DNA of 13,479 nt from Cymbomonas tetramitiformis. Lineage: Eukaryota; Chlorophyta; Pyramimonadophyceae; Pyramimonadales; Pyramimonadaceae. Below, piece after piece: positions 1 to 7,576 of the stretch. A program made the translations under genes and the position numbers. The stretch is taken from positions 1 through 13,479 of the forward strand of contig LGRX02009925.1 of assembly GCA_001247695.2 (NCBI GenBank), read 5' to 3'. The first letter of the stretch is position 1. Every line of letters begins with the position of its first letter. The notes under the pieces are model-generated. The model saw only the letters and a program-made list of their open reading frames with translations. It was not told the origin of the DNA and did not search any database.

Positions 1-477
1 GGCGTGTACGTCGCAGACGAGGCGAGAGTTGTCGCCTCGCCGGAGAGTTCGGTGGAGATCATGGAGAGCGTGAACACATCAACCCGAACCGCCCCCCTCA
101 CCAGCGGCCGGTGTGAGGAAGGGTACACTGGAAGGCTATGCATGCAATGTGCGGAGGGCTACTTGAATGTAAACGGGAACTGCTACATGTGCCCGGTGGA
201 CTATGTGCCCCAGCTGCTCTTCACGGTGTCCACGGTGGGCGGGGTGGTGGCCGCCTGGGTATTCCTCGGCGTCTACATGGCCGGAAACTACACGTCCCTC
301 AGCATTCTGCTAATGTATCTGCAGATCGGCTCGATGCTGCAGGGCTTCAACATGGGCTGGCCCAGCAGCATCAACACGTGGATCACGATCCAGCAGATTG
401 TCAACTTCGATGTGGACCTCATCAGCCCCCAGTGCATCGTAACAGAATATGGCTTTGCATACTCGTACTACTTACAG
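1..477 (+). CDS. Exon 1: Cys-rich module and first two membrane segments
   Basis: The frame is open from the window edge (codons in register with position 4). It encodes an extracellular lead with potential N-glycosylation sites (NTS, NYT), the five-Cys module, two hydrophobic helices and the NFDVDLISPQC motif. The exon ends TTA CAG before GTCCGC, a phase 0 donor of unusual sequence. Reading on past 477 loses the protein-like character and reaches a stop at 694-696. The only amino-acid change against the right copy that I noticed is Thr (ACG) to Met (ATG) in the TWITIQQ stretch. Confidence 0.85.
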
Positions 478-3400
478 GTCCGCACATCTGTTCCTAGGCC
501 TCATCAGTCACCCGATCCGTTGTGTGGCGGCCCACAGTGCCTTGTGAGTGACGCTGATGGCACCAGCGGGATTTTGGAACTGAGTTTGTTAGCTCATATT
601 GGACCCGAATCATTGAGATGCGATCTTCCAGGCTCCTCGACATTCTCTCCATATAGCTCTCTTTTGAGAAAACACCAAGATCCGTCCTCGTCGTGATCAG
701 TTTGAAGCCTTTTATTTGAAAAGCCTACGGTGACAGGGGCACCGTTTCTAGGACGTCCAGCCATCGCACTGCAGCGCAACAAGCTTTAAGTCTCAGCCAT
801 TTTCAAAGTGCTCAAAGCTCACCATTGTCAGCGATTTCAACAGAAAGTTTACCCAAGCATTTCTCAGACAAATCGAAGCGGCACTGGCCATAATGTCGGT
901 CACTCGGGGTTGAGCTTGATCGGCGCATCTTTGAGAGCACCGGCATTCCGTGGGCGCCAAGTCTAAGAGGATGAGAGGCTGGTGTTCCCGCAGCTGTTCC
1001 TGCCACCCGCTGTGCTGGGGCTTAATGTGGCACGCCACGAGTTCACCAAGTACCGGCTCAGCAAGGCAAACGGCCTTGCTCAAAGCAGCAGAGTTATTCA
1101 GACGCGTTTGAGAAGAAAGCTGGAGTCCTCGTACAACTCCAAGGTGGCCACTGTGCTGTCTTTCATGGTGAGTGTGCTCTCGCTTGCCCTCTGACTCTTT
1201 GCTGCATTAGTGCGCATATACGCAGGTGTGCAGACCTGTGCCACTACCTGCATCCGCGCACCCGTGTTTGTGTGGTGCCCGTGCAAGCTGCCTCAGTTCG
1301 TCCAAGCTCGCACCCGGCGTGTGCGCACAGCTCAGTTTGGTCAGGCCGCCACAACCCCTTGTGCGCCCTACGAGCTCCCACAGTGACGCAAAAGCGCATC
1401 AGTGCTCAACTTCCATAAAATCTGCCAATGGTGCGCTGGCGCTGTGACGCCCTGACACGATGTGATATGGATGAAGTACCTTCCGGGTGCCGCACCTGTG
1501 CAGAATGAAGCTTGACTGCCAAGGTGCGCCACACATTCGTGGGACTGTTCCACGTGTCGGTGTACCGCCGCGGGAGGCGCTGTGGGCGCGGTGCAGGTCA
1601 CCCTGGTGTGTGCAGCATTTCGACCCTCCGTGAGGGAGCTGTGTAGGTGCTTGGCGTCAGTCACAGTCAGCGGTATGGAGCGGGGCGGGGCACCGTGCGC
1701 AGGAGGTGGTGTACCACAGCCTGTGCATCCGATCCGTGCAGCCGTGGATCTGCGACAGCATGGGCGGCGACCTGCACTACCTCGCAGCTGCGCCCGACAT
1801 CGAGTGCTGGAAGGGCGAGCATATTTACATGCTGGTGGCTTCAGTCTTCACTTTCTTCATCTATTTGATGGGCATTCCCGTGTGCTTTGCGCTTATATTA
1901 GCGGCCGGCCACCAGAAGGGCTGGCTGGCGGACACCACCTTCATGCACCGCTATGGCTTCATGTACGCCGACTATGAGCTGGAGTGGACGTGGTGGATTC
2001 TGGTTATCATGCTCCGCCGCTTCGTGTGCGCTTTTGTGCTGGTGGTGTTTCAGAGGTGGGGGGGTCCTGCCGCGGCCGCCATTCCCTCTGCGAAGTTGTC
2101 CTGCGCCCGCGGCGGTTGCGCGCCAGCTGGGTCTCGCATACACAGTTATGAACGCGGCGCAAGCAAGAGAGAGCTCAACTGTCGTGCACACTTATGCCAC
2201 CCATCCGCTGCTGCCCCTGTGCCCTTCTGACGCCCACAGTTCCCGTGCTATCCCTCACTGCAATGCAAATTATGCGTAGACAGTAGCGCGAGTTCAACTG
2301 ATAATACATGGAGTACGCCTTGTGGAGGACGACTTTCTCCAGCTTCTCGGGGTGCATAGCGGTATGGGAGTTGTGCGCCACTGCTTCTCAGATGCCCGTC
2401 CAGATGATGCAGCTTCGCCGGTACTGATGCGGGAGTTTGATGTGGATGTGCGTTTTGGGATACAGTAACCCATTCCTACAGAGCACGCTCGCCCTTATTG
2501 TGGTCATCGCCGCCACAACGGCGCACTTTTTTGCGCGCCCCTACGTAGATTCTCAATACGACCTGATGGAGAGCTCTTCGCTGGTAAACCTGTGCATCTT
2601 GGTCATTGCCGGCATCACCTTCTACACCCTGGCCGACGATTTGACTGTGATGGCCTGGACCTGCGTGTTCTTTGCGACGCTGTTACTGCAGATGGCTTTC
2701 GGAGTCTCCATCTTTCTACGGGATGTCAAGAATCAGAACAGCACCAAAAAGGCGCAGAAGGTGAGTGCCCCCCCGGCGCTGTATGCGGTGCATGTAGGTG
2801 CTCCTCGCTGACCGGCTCAGTGCGCACAGCGGCCCTGACTGTTCCGTTGACGAAGCTGATGGTATTTTCCGGCAGGTGCAGATTATTTTGTGCGGGCACC
2901 GGGCTTATTTTCTTTGGCGCCGCATTGCGAGGGATGGCGTGGCTGCCCGGAGCTCGCGGCATACATTATCCGCGCCCTGCACTTTGTCAAGCTCGCCTTG
3001 CAGACTTGGCAGTGCTGCCAGCGGAGTGAATTGTGCATCGGACAGCATCTGCGCCGTCTTATCCTCGTGCTTCAAGATGGAAGGCTTTCCGACTAAGGCA
3101 TGCGAGTGTTCTGCGTCTGACACATCGCCACGAACACTCACCAGGGTGGCAGGGGGGGGGTGCCACGAACAGAGCATCGAAGGCTACCTTCTGTCGAAGC
3201 CTCCTCTCTGGAACTGCCGGCACCGGACATATTCACACACCCTTCGAGATTTGGCCAAAATGGGCCACGCAGAAGGCTCGATGGGACGAGAGCTCAGCGA
3301 AGCGGAGTTTGTCCAGGCCCTCGGGCCCCTCGATGACGGCCTCCCACAAGAGCTGTCCGAAGAGAACGCCCAGCGTATGTTCCTGTGGGCACAGCAATTG

Positions 3401-5444
3401 GAGCAGCTCCGCACGGCTGTGCCACGTGCGGTGTCCTCGGATTCTGTCAGCAGCGCACCGGAGCAGTCAGCTGCGGGGACTGTCCGGAGAACGGAGACGG
3501 GGGCGCCAGTGCCGCGGTCAGAGGGTTGTTTGACAGATGAAGCTGGAGATGGGAAGGGAGAAAAAGAAAAAAGGAAAAGGAAAAGAGACACCGGTATTCG
3601 GGGTGTGGGGCTTACAGTTCCCGTGACCCGGAAGGGAGACCTCAAGGAGCCTCCTTCCAAGCCTCCTTCCGTCGCAGCGCACTTGTTGCTGTACAGCATT
3701 GCCGCCGACTATTTCAACATGTTGATGCAAGGTGGAGTTCGGGGAATCCACATCCTGTACAGCCAGCTGGAGGGCGCCTTCTCAGTGTCCATCGATGAAA
3801 TGGAGCCGCTGTGGAGTGCAGGCATTACAAACGATGCGGCAGATCCGAGCACGAAACGGGCGATGCTGGAGTGTTTTGTCTCCTTGGCTGGGAGTGGCCA
3901 GGAGCTCGACTTCGCGGGGCTCCACAAAGGCTTGATGATGTTCTCCGGCGGGGAGCTGGATGTGCTCCACCTTCTGAAGATGCAGGGCTCTGACGTGGCA
4001 TCTCCGCAGCCGGATGAAGCCATTCGTCTGTGCTTGAGAGAGCTATGCAAGGACGAGGGGGAGAGTGCGGACGAGCACAAGCGAGGAAACAATAAGGCCA
4101 AAGAGAACGGATCGAATCTGTTGATGAAGATTCGAACCAACACTTCTTCTGCAGAGACCGCGAAGGATGAGAAAAACAATTTCTGGCACTCGGTGACTAT
4201 GAGCGCAAATCTGGTCATGTCTCAACTGCCAACTTTAAATGAATCGGGCTTCACAGCGGCGGAGGAGTCAGAGGCCGGCGTGTTCCTTGCTGCGAATGAG
4301 AGCGTCGTGACTCTGCTGGTGCCCGAGGTCCTCGAGGTATATCAACACATGCCCCGCCCATTTGCCCACCTTTAGGTGACAGCCATGTGGTACAACTCGG
4401 CCAGTACATTCCGCTTGACTGCGACTTGAGCGTGCTCACTCTTCAGGACTCACTCCAAAAATGAAGGATCTCGGCGCTCGAGTGATCGGCAGATTGAAAT
4501 TCCGCTCTTCCTGGTGAAACAGGGTGTATTCTACCCTGACAACACACGTGTGTCATCAAGGTAGAATATTGGTTTTATCCTGGTAGAAATTTGGTGCAGC
4601 CATTGTTTTTGAATGTGGCTCAGCCACTGGTCTTGTCTCATAGAAATGTGGTTCAGCCATTGTCTTGTCCAGCACCAGGTGCGGAGCCCGAGCTGGCTCC
4701 CGGGGATGCATCGCGTACCGCGGGGGAAACGATGATGGAGGAGAGGTGCATAGTGTAGACGAAGCCCAAATTGAATCCTGGTCATCTTGCGCACCTGTAG
4801 TACAATGTTGTGTGTCACATAAAGTGATGGCATCTTATTACATTATCATCCGGAATCTTAACATGTACTTCTGGAAACGGTTCATTCTGTGCATACAGGA
4901 CTGGGTGAAGAACGAGCCGGACAAGGCGAACTTGATGGTGTTACATGAGCTGGGAGTGATGTTGAACGACATGCAAATCAATACGGTAAATCCCCAAATG
5001 GCAATCCATGGAACACAGTTTGAGTCCAAGTTCTTCAACTTGCTCTTCTCGACATTCCCATACTTGATCGACTGGACACTCACGGCGGACCCTGAGGAGC
5101 GCGAAAATGCAAAACGCTTTTTGGATTCTTTGTACAAATTTGGGGAAGCCGATTCGGAGGCAATCAGTGGTACCAGGTGTGACGCAGTTTTTAGGGAAGC
5201 TTGCTTGGCTCAGATGGGGTACATCACACTCAAGCAGCACAAAAATCAGGCTGCCATGCTTGCAAGACAAGTGTGCACAAGGATAATTGCTCGCCAAAAC
5301 GCGCTAAAGCTTTCCCAACAGCAGTTCGGTACTATACGTCTCCTGCATTCGGGACTGGCTACTGCTCTGCCATCTTCTGCGCTTTCTAGTTTAAGTGATT
5401 GCAAGCATGTGGAGGAGAATGGCAAGAACCAGCAGGAACCACAT
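1..5444 (+). CDS. Cys-rich multi-pass membrane protein, left copy (8-exon model, partial at both ends)
   Basis: Predicted exons are <1-477, 994-1167, 1703-2055, 2466-2760, 3173-4336, 4376-4389, 4447-4560 and 4754-5444; all introns are GT-AG and the phases agree, giving about 1093 residues. Residues about 37-63 form a Cys-rich EGF/ephrin-receptor-like module (CEEGYTGRLCMQCAEGY and two further Cys). Hydrophobic segments follow near 67-92, 97-116, 152-170, 208-226, 256-284, 313-332, 335-356, 371-389 and 395-418. The NFDVDLISPQC motif, the RYGF...YELEWTWW stretch and NPFLQ...FARPY are typical of large protist surface proteins with this membrane domain; by analogy it would sit in the plasma membrane as a receptor or channel-like protein, but its function is not known. 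Residues from about 433 on are soluble, with a Lys/Arg-rich stretch near 562-571, and match no family I recognise. Exons 1-4 are firm; exons 6-8 depend on tiny introns. The gene may instead stop at TAG 4373-4375, with 4447-5444 belonging to something else. Confidence 0.75.
478..993 (+). other. Intron 1, left copy (516 nt), with arm-specific segment
   Basis: It runs GTCCGC to CCGCAG in phase 0. It contains a 211-base segment at 640-850 that the right arm replaces with two bases (307-nt intron at 12690-12996). No terminal inverted repeat or target-site duplication is visible at the ends of the extra segment. Open frames inside it are not protein-like. Confidence 0.75.
994..1167 (+). CDS. Exon 2: third membrane segment and basic loop
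   Basis: The acceptor is TTCCCGCAG and the donor is ATG|GTGAGT, both phase 0, giving 58 codons. It begins LFLPPAVLGLNVA, completing a hydrophobic helix started in exon 1, then has a basic stretch (TRLRRKLESS) expected on the cytosolic side, and enters the next hydrophobic segment (KVATVLSFM). It is identical or nearly so in both arms. Confidence 0.85.
1168..1702 (+). other. Intron 2, left copy (535 nt), with arm-specific segment
   Basis: It runs GTGAGT to GCGCAG in phase 0. The 176 bases at 1417-1592 are missing from the right arm, where TTCCAT joins GCAGGTCA directly; a separate 4-base gain in the right arm near 12174 gives the net 172. The right-arm intron is 363 nt (12153-12515). Neither end of the extra segment shows a convincing duplication. 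Confidence 0.75.
1703..2055 (+). CDS. Exon 3: Cys-bearing loop, two membrane segments, RYGF/YELEW motif
   Basis: The acceptor is GTGCGCAG and the donor is CAGAG|GTGGGG, phase 2. The exon encodes a loop with Cys at CDSMGG and ECWKG, a long hydrophobic helix (HIYMLVASVFTFFIY on), then RYGFMYADYELEWTWW and the helix ILVIMLRRFVCAFVLVVF. The RYGF...YE.EW.WWILV...RR pattern is the most recognisable signature of the protist membrane-protein family. Leu/Val (TTG versus GTG) in the YLMGIPV stretch is the one coding difference noticed between arms. Confidence 0.87.
2056..2465 (+). other. Intron 3 (410 nt in both arms)
   Basis: It runs GTGGGG to TACAG in phase 2. Length is unchanged in the right arm (11390-11799), with a few base differences. 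Nothing else is recognisable inside; the open frames that run into it carry on the exon 3 frame by chance. Confidence 0.75.
2466..2760 (+). CDS. Exon 4: NPFLQ...FARPY and last membrane segments
   Basis: The acceptor GATACAG supplies a T that completes an AGT Ser codon with the AG ending exon 3, giving FQSNPFLQSTLALIVV. The open frame upstream of 2466 is intronic. Three hydrophobic helices follow (about residues 335-356, 371-389, 395-418), with FARPYVDSQYDLMESSSLV between the first two, and the exon closes with a charged KNQNSTKKAQK tail. The donor is AAG|GTGAGT, phase 0. I saw no amino-acid difference from the right copy. Confidence 0.88.
2761..3172 (+). other. Intron 4 (412 nt), or intron 2761-2875 plus longer exon 5
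   Basis: The donor GTGAGT is clear; the acceptor is either GGCAG (2875) or GAACAG (3172). Two frames are open over 2876-3095, one of them ending at TAA 3093-3095 with helix-like sequence that cannot be reached in phase from exon 4. About eight base differences between the arms fall in this stretch, more per base than in the neighbouring exons. Confidence 0.5.
3173..4336 (+). CDS. Exon 5: long cytosolic region of unknown function
   Basis: The 388 codons encode an acidic helical start (SEAEFVQALG, ELSEENAQRMFLWAQQLEQL), a Ser/Ala/Glu-rich linker, a Lys/Arg-rich patch (KEKRKRKR), a tandem PPSKPPS, then a well-structured block (HLLLYSIAADYFNML, GIHILYSQLEGAFSVS, AMLECFVSLAGSGQELDFAG). The start is uncertain: the frame is open back to 2798, and the phase-compatible acceptors are GGCAG (exon from 2876) and GAACAG (exon from 3173). 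I favour 3173 because 2761-3172 varies more between arms, is low in protein-like character and includes a run of nine G. The end at GAG|GTATAT is also tentative; without splicing, TAG at 4373-4375 ends the frame. Confidence 0.75.
4376..4389 (+). CDS. Exon 6 candidate: 14-nt micro-exon
   Basis: It lies between a 39-nt intron (4337-4375, GTATAT...TTTAG) and a 57-nt intron (4390-4446, GTACAA...CTTCAG). It encodes Val-Thr-Ala-Met plus two bases of a Trp codon and is the only arrangement I found that bypasses both in-frame stops (TAG 4373, TGA 4427) with matching phases. It is weak on its own. The sequence is preserved in the right arm (9466-9479). Confidence 0.35.
4447..4560 (+). CDS. Exon 7 candidate: IEIPLFLVKQGVFYPD segment
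   Basis: In the frame starting G|ACT CAC it encodes a basic Ser-rich lead (NEGSRRSSDRQ), then IEIPLFLVKQGVFYPDN, which looks like real protein. It is closed by AG|GTAGAAT, phase 2, just before an in-frame TAG. It joins exon 8 through an AG+T Ser codon. The last 33 bases form the left half and centre of a near-palindrome that crosses the donor site. Confidence 0.55.
4528..4567. repeat. 40-nt near-palindrome across the exon 7/intron 7 boundary
   Basis: The two 20-nt halves are complementary at 17 of 20 positions, centred between 4547 and 4548 on the perfect palindrome ACACACGTGTGT and ending in ATTCTACC / GGTAGAAT. The outer right part contains the predicted GTAGAAT donor, so the pre-mRNA could fold the splice site into a hairpin. 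It is preserved in the right arm near 9288-9327. Confidence 0.75.
4561..4753 (+). other. Intron 7, left copy (193 nt; 43 nt in right arm)
   Basis: It runs GTAGAAT to GTGCATAG. The right-arm version is 9252-9294, only 43 nt. The left version carries an extra 152 bases (4570-4721) made partly of degenerate repeats. The existence of a 43-nt form makes the 39- and 57-nt introns proposed nearby easier to accept. Confidence 0.6.
4584..4670 (+). repeat. Three degenerate ~30-bp tandem repeats inside intron 7 (left arm only)
   Basis: The copies start near 4584, 4611 and 4642 and share a core of the form TGG(T/C)(T/G)CAGCCA(T/C)TG followed by T-rich sequence. On the minus strand this gives three QWLxxI-like peptides, a mark of the repetition, not of a gene. 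The GGTAGAA of the donor at 4560 recurs at 4582. Confidence 0.7.
4754..5444 (+). CDS. Exon 8: helical C-terminal region, cut off at a GTAAGC donor
   Basis: The acceptor is GGTGCATAG. The 230 codons encode largely helical sequence, such as NMYFWKRFILCIQDWV, NLMVLHELGVMLNDMQIN, FFNLLFSTFPYLIDWT and QAAMLARQVCTRIIARQNAL. No diagnostic motif was recognised. Unspliced, the frame ends with TAA at 5478-5480, but a strong donor (CAT|GTAAGC) occurs at 5445, and the arms differ at several bases in the 30 nt after it, so the true protein probably continued into an exon no longer present here. About six amino-acid differences and one silent difference separate it from the right copy. Confidence 0.7.
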
Positions 5445-5870
5445 GTAAGCCACCAATCTATGTATCATATGGCCATCTAATGACTTAATGCCAAATCTAG
5501 CACATTCATATTCGAAAAATGCTAAAATTTGTTGATTGATTCTTCTATGTGCGGGACTCGCTAAATGCATCGGCAATTCAGAGCTTGAGGCTCGACTTCG
5601 GAATGTTTCAGTCGTGTCGCTCGCGTTATGTGGTCAACGCGTAGGTTGGGATGTGCATGTTACGTTATATGTGCTCTGCGTAGGTTGGGATTGAAATCGC
5701 CAGGGTGAGAGAAATGCAGCGGAGAAGGGTTCCCGCCGTTGTCCCCCCTCTCCCAGTGCGTCAGTCACATCAGCAGGTCAGTGGCCTGAGTATGGAACGC
5801 GCGACTTCGAAATCGCATATTATTTGAAATTACTGTGATTTGCGTGTGGGTAACCACTGGTTCCGACAGT
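5445..5870. other. Arm-internal flank with no recognised gene (left)
   Basis: This sequence follows the GTAAGC donor and is shared with the right arm. It has no credible coding frame. A 14-base direct repeat (GCGTAGGTTGGGAT) occurs at 5639-5652 and 5678-5691. It may be a truncated intron, or unrelated DNA joined to the gene before the inversion-duplication. Confidence 0.6.
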
Positions 5871-6078
5871 CACCATGCCTTCCAATATGTTCGATATGCG
5901 GGGATATCCGTGGGCCCTCTAATATTTTACGAGTGATCACATCATGGGCCGCAGGCGAAATTTTTCGAATTTTGCCGGGGGCAAACCCCAAACCCCCCAG
6001 GCCGAAAAAGTGGCAGCTAGGGGGGTAACACTAGGCGTTCAAACGTGCAGCTGGGGAGGGGCGGGGAGCCCCCAGACG

Positions 6079-7136
6079 TTAAAAGTTGTTGCTAGGGGCA
6101 GATCCCATGTTATATCGCCCCCCAGCAAAGTGCCAGTGCCCCGGTTCTTTGGCACGATCAAGCTGTCGCCGCAGGGACCGCCCAAAGAGCTGTCGTGGCG
6201 CCGTCTCCTCCCTGAAACGCACCCTTCTAACCCCCGATGGCTGCAACGCCCGCTGGTACACCCCCTTGGTACAAGGACTCCCCTGACTCCCTGTCCCGAA
6301 CAGAGGGGACCTGATCTGCACCTCGGTGGGGGTTGACGCCTGCGTTGGTGCCACGTCTGGTTCTGCTTCTCCTTGAGCTACCACTGTGACTGGGTGCGTC
6401 CGCTTCAACCACCTCATGGCTCGCCTCATCCTCTCGACCGCCTTCTGCTCCGGTCCGGGACCATGCCTCATCCGATGGTCTTCCCTGAAGTGGGTGTTCC
6501 ACCGGTAAGGTTGGGCCTGCCGCCCCCTCTCAGGTCTCTCCCGCTCCAGAGACTCGTTCCTGCCCCTTAAGGCCATGGCGAGGTTCGGGGCACCCCCCTC
6601 GCCGACCCGAAGACCTACTTGCGGCGACTGGGAGAGGGGTTGGCACCCGCCGTTTTTCCCTCGCCAAAAGATGAACGATGCCATGTGGATTGGAGCAACG
6701 ATCGCAAACATGTCCTCCACCAGATCTGCCTCCGCCGCCGCGTTCCCGAAGATCTTGAAGGTCTCCTCCCACAAGCACTTCAACCAGGCCGCCTTCTCCT
6801 GCACGTCGTGCTGCTGCGGACAATCTATGGCAAGGTGATCCTTCGACTTACGACTAGCTTCCAGCAGCCTGTGAAAGTGGATGACCCTGGCAGCTGTCTG
6901 CCCTCTACATTCGTCGGCGTTGTCGTTGTCGCAGGTAACGCGTTGCATTGTTCCATGGAGGGGTCAGCATCTGCCAGCAACTCTGCCATAACTGCTACGG
7001 GGAAGGGTGATCGCTCCCTAGCTGTCCTCAACCCGGGGTCTTTTATCTCCTCCTCTACGGCGTGCGTCATGTACTGGCGCATCAGTGTCACAAACCGCGG
7101 CTTGTCGTGGCACGACAGCCGGTTGTGACGCTCGGA
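6079..7136 (-). pseudogene. Frame-shifted minus-strand gene remnant, function unknown
   Basis: Two overlapping minus-strand frames look protein-like in succession. The upstream frame is open from 7136 (after TGA 7137-7139) to a stop at 6825 and encodes text such as RFVTLMRQYMTHAVEEEI and FPVAVMAELLADADPSM. The downstream frame runs from ATG 6948 to a stop at 6079, 289 residues, beginning with helical sequence (VIHFHRLLEASRKSKDHLA, AAWLKCLWEETFKIFGNAA) and ending in an Arg-, Pro- and Gln-rich region. Protein-like character moves from one frame to the other near 6950, which suggests a one-base shift or an unseen intron. I recognise no family. It may be a mobile-element or viral-type gene, but no catalytic motif is visible; alternatively only the 289-residue frame is a gene. 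Confidence 0.45.
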
Positions 7137-7576
7137 TCAGTAGTCCTGGTGACGAACACGTGACGAACGTAGCGCAGGTCACGATCGTGGCGTGACAGTT
7201 GGTGACAGTGTACGGAAACGCAGTTGGGTGTTACGCTATCTCTGGAGACAGCGGCTGTAGCATATAGGGCGGCGTTGCCAAGTTTGAGCAGACGCTCATT
7301 ATTGTTTTGCCTTTGCAGAGGTAGAGGAAATTCAGAGACCTTGCTCAGACCGCGAAAACAGCAGTGTTTATGTTGAAGTAATTTATGATATGATATTTCG
7401 TTGTGTGCGAATTGTGGTGCCTGCTTGCGTTGCAGTGTTTATTTTCAGTTAATAGAACTACTTGTCTGTAGTCTTTTTCAAAACAATAATGAGCTTTCCT
7501 ACAGACAGCGACACGATGTATGTAGCTACATGTGCAAAGATGGAGCTTTGTTGAACGAACAACGAATTCCGTGAAG
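7137..7576. other. No gene seen
   Basis: There is no frame of convincing length or composition. A short repeated GTGACGAAC occurs near 7150-7170, and the sequence grows A/T-richer from about 7300. Confidence 0.6.

Larger units (their letters stand above)
1..5870 (+). repeat. Left arm of giant inverted repeat (continues past window start)
   Basis: This arm matches the reverse complement of about 8136-13479 almost base for base. Paired positions sum to 13474 in exon 1, 13683 after the first large indel, 13855 after the second, and about 14005 after the third. Position 1 pairs with 13473, so the arm extends beyond the window. Homology ends near 5868-5875, just after a GTAACCAC-like stretch. By eye the arms differ at about 1% of bases, mostly transitions, plus three indels larger than 140 bases. 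The arm holds one complete copy of the visible gene plus about 425 bases of shared downstream sequence. Confidence 0.97.

Noticed and set aside
640..850. Extra 211 bases of the left arm as a MITE-type element
   Set aside because: No terminal inverted repeats or target-site duplication could be found at its edges; deletion from the right arm explains it equally well.
3184..4218. Long minus-strand open frames antisense to exon 5 (169-171 residues)
   Set aside because: They are complements of exon 5, low in complexity and rich in Ser and Pro; the plus strand has the splice signals and the protein-like sequence.
2798..4375. A single uninterrupted 525-residue gene, with the same on the right arm
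   Set aside because: Its first part runs through intron 4 (clear GTGAGT donor at 2761) and its first codons are not protein-like; only the part from 3173 (or 2876) fits the spliced model.
4447..5444. Weak likeness to the central part of callose/1,3-beta-glucan synthase (IPLFLVKQGVF compared with a PPFLLASKIP-type motif)
   Set aside because: Only a few residues agree, the glycosyltransferase motifs are absent and the spacing does not fit, so no assignment was made.
5944..7128. Plus-strand open frames in the spacer (65-169 residues)
   Set aside because: They overlap the longer and more protein-like minus-strand frames and are rich in Pro, Arg and Ser, as expected for shadow frames in GC-rich DNA.
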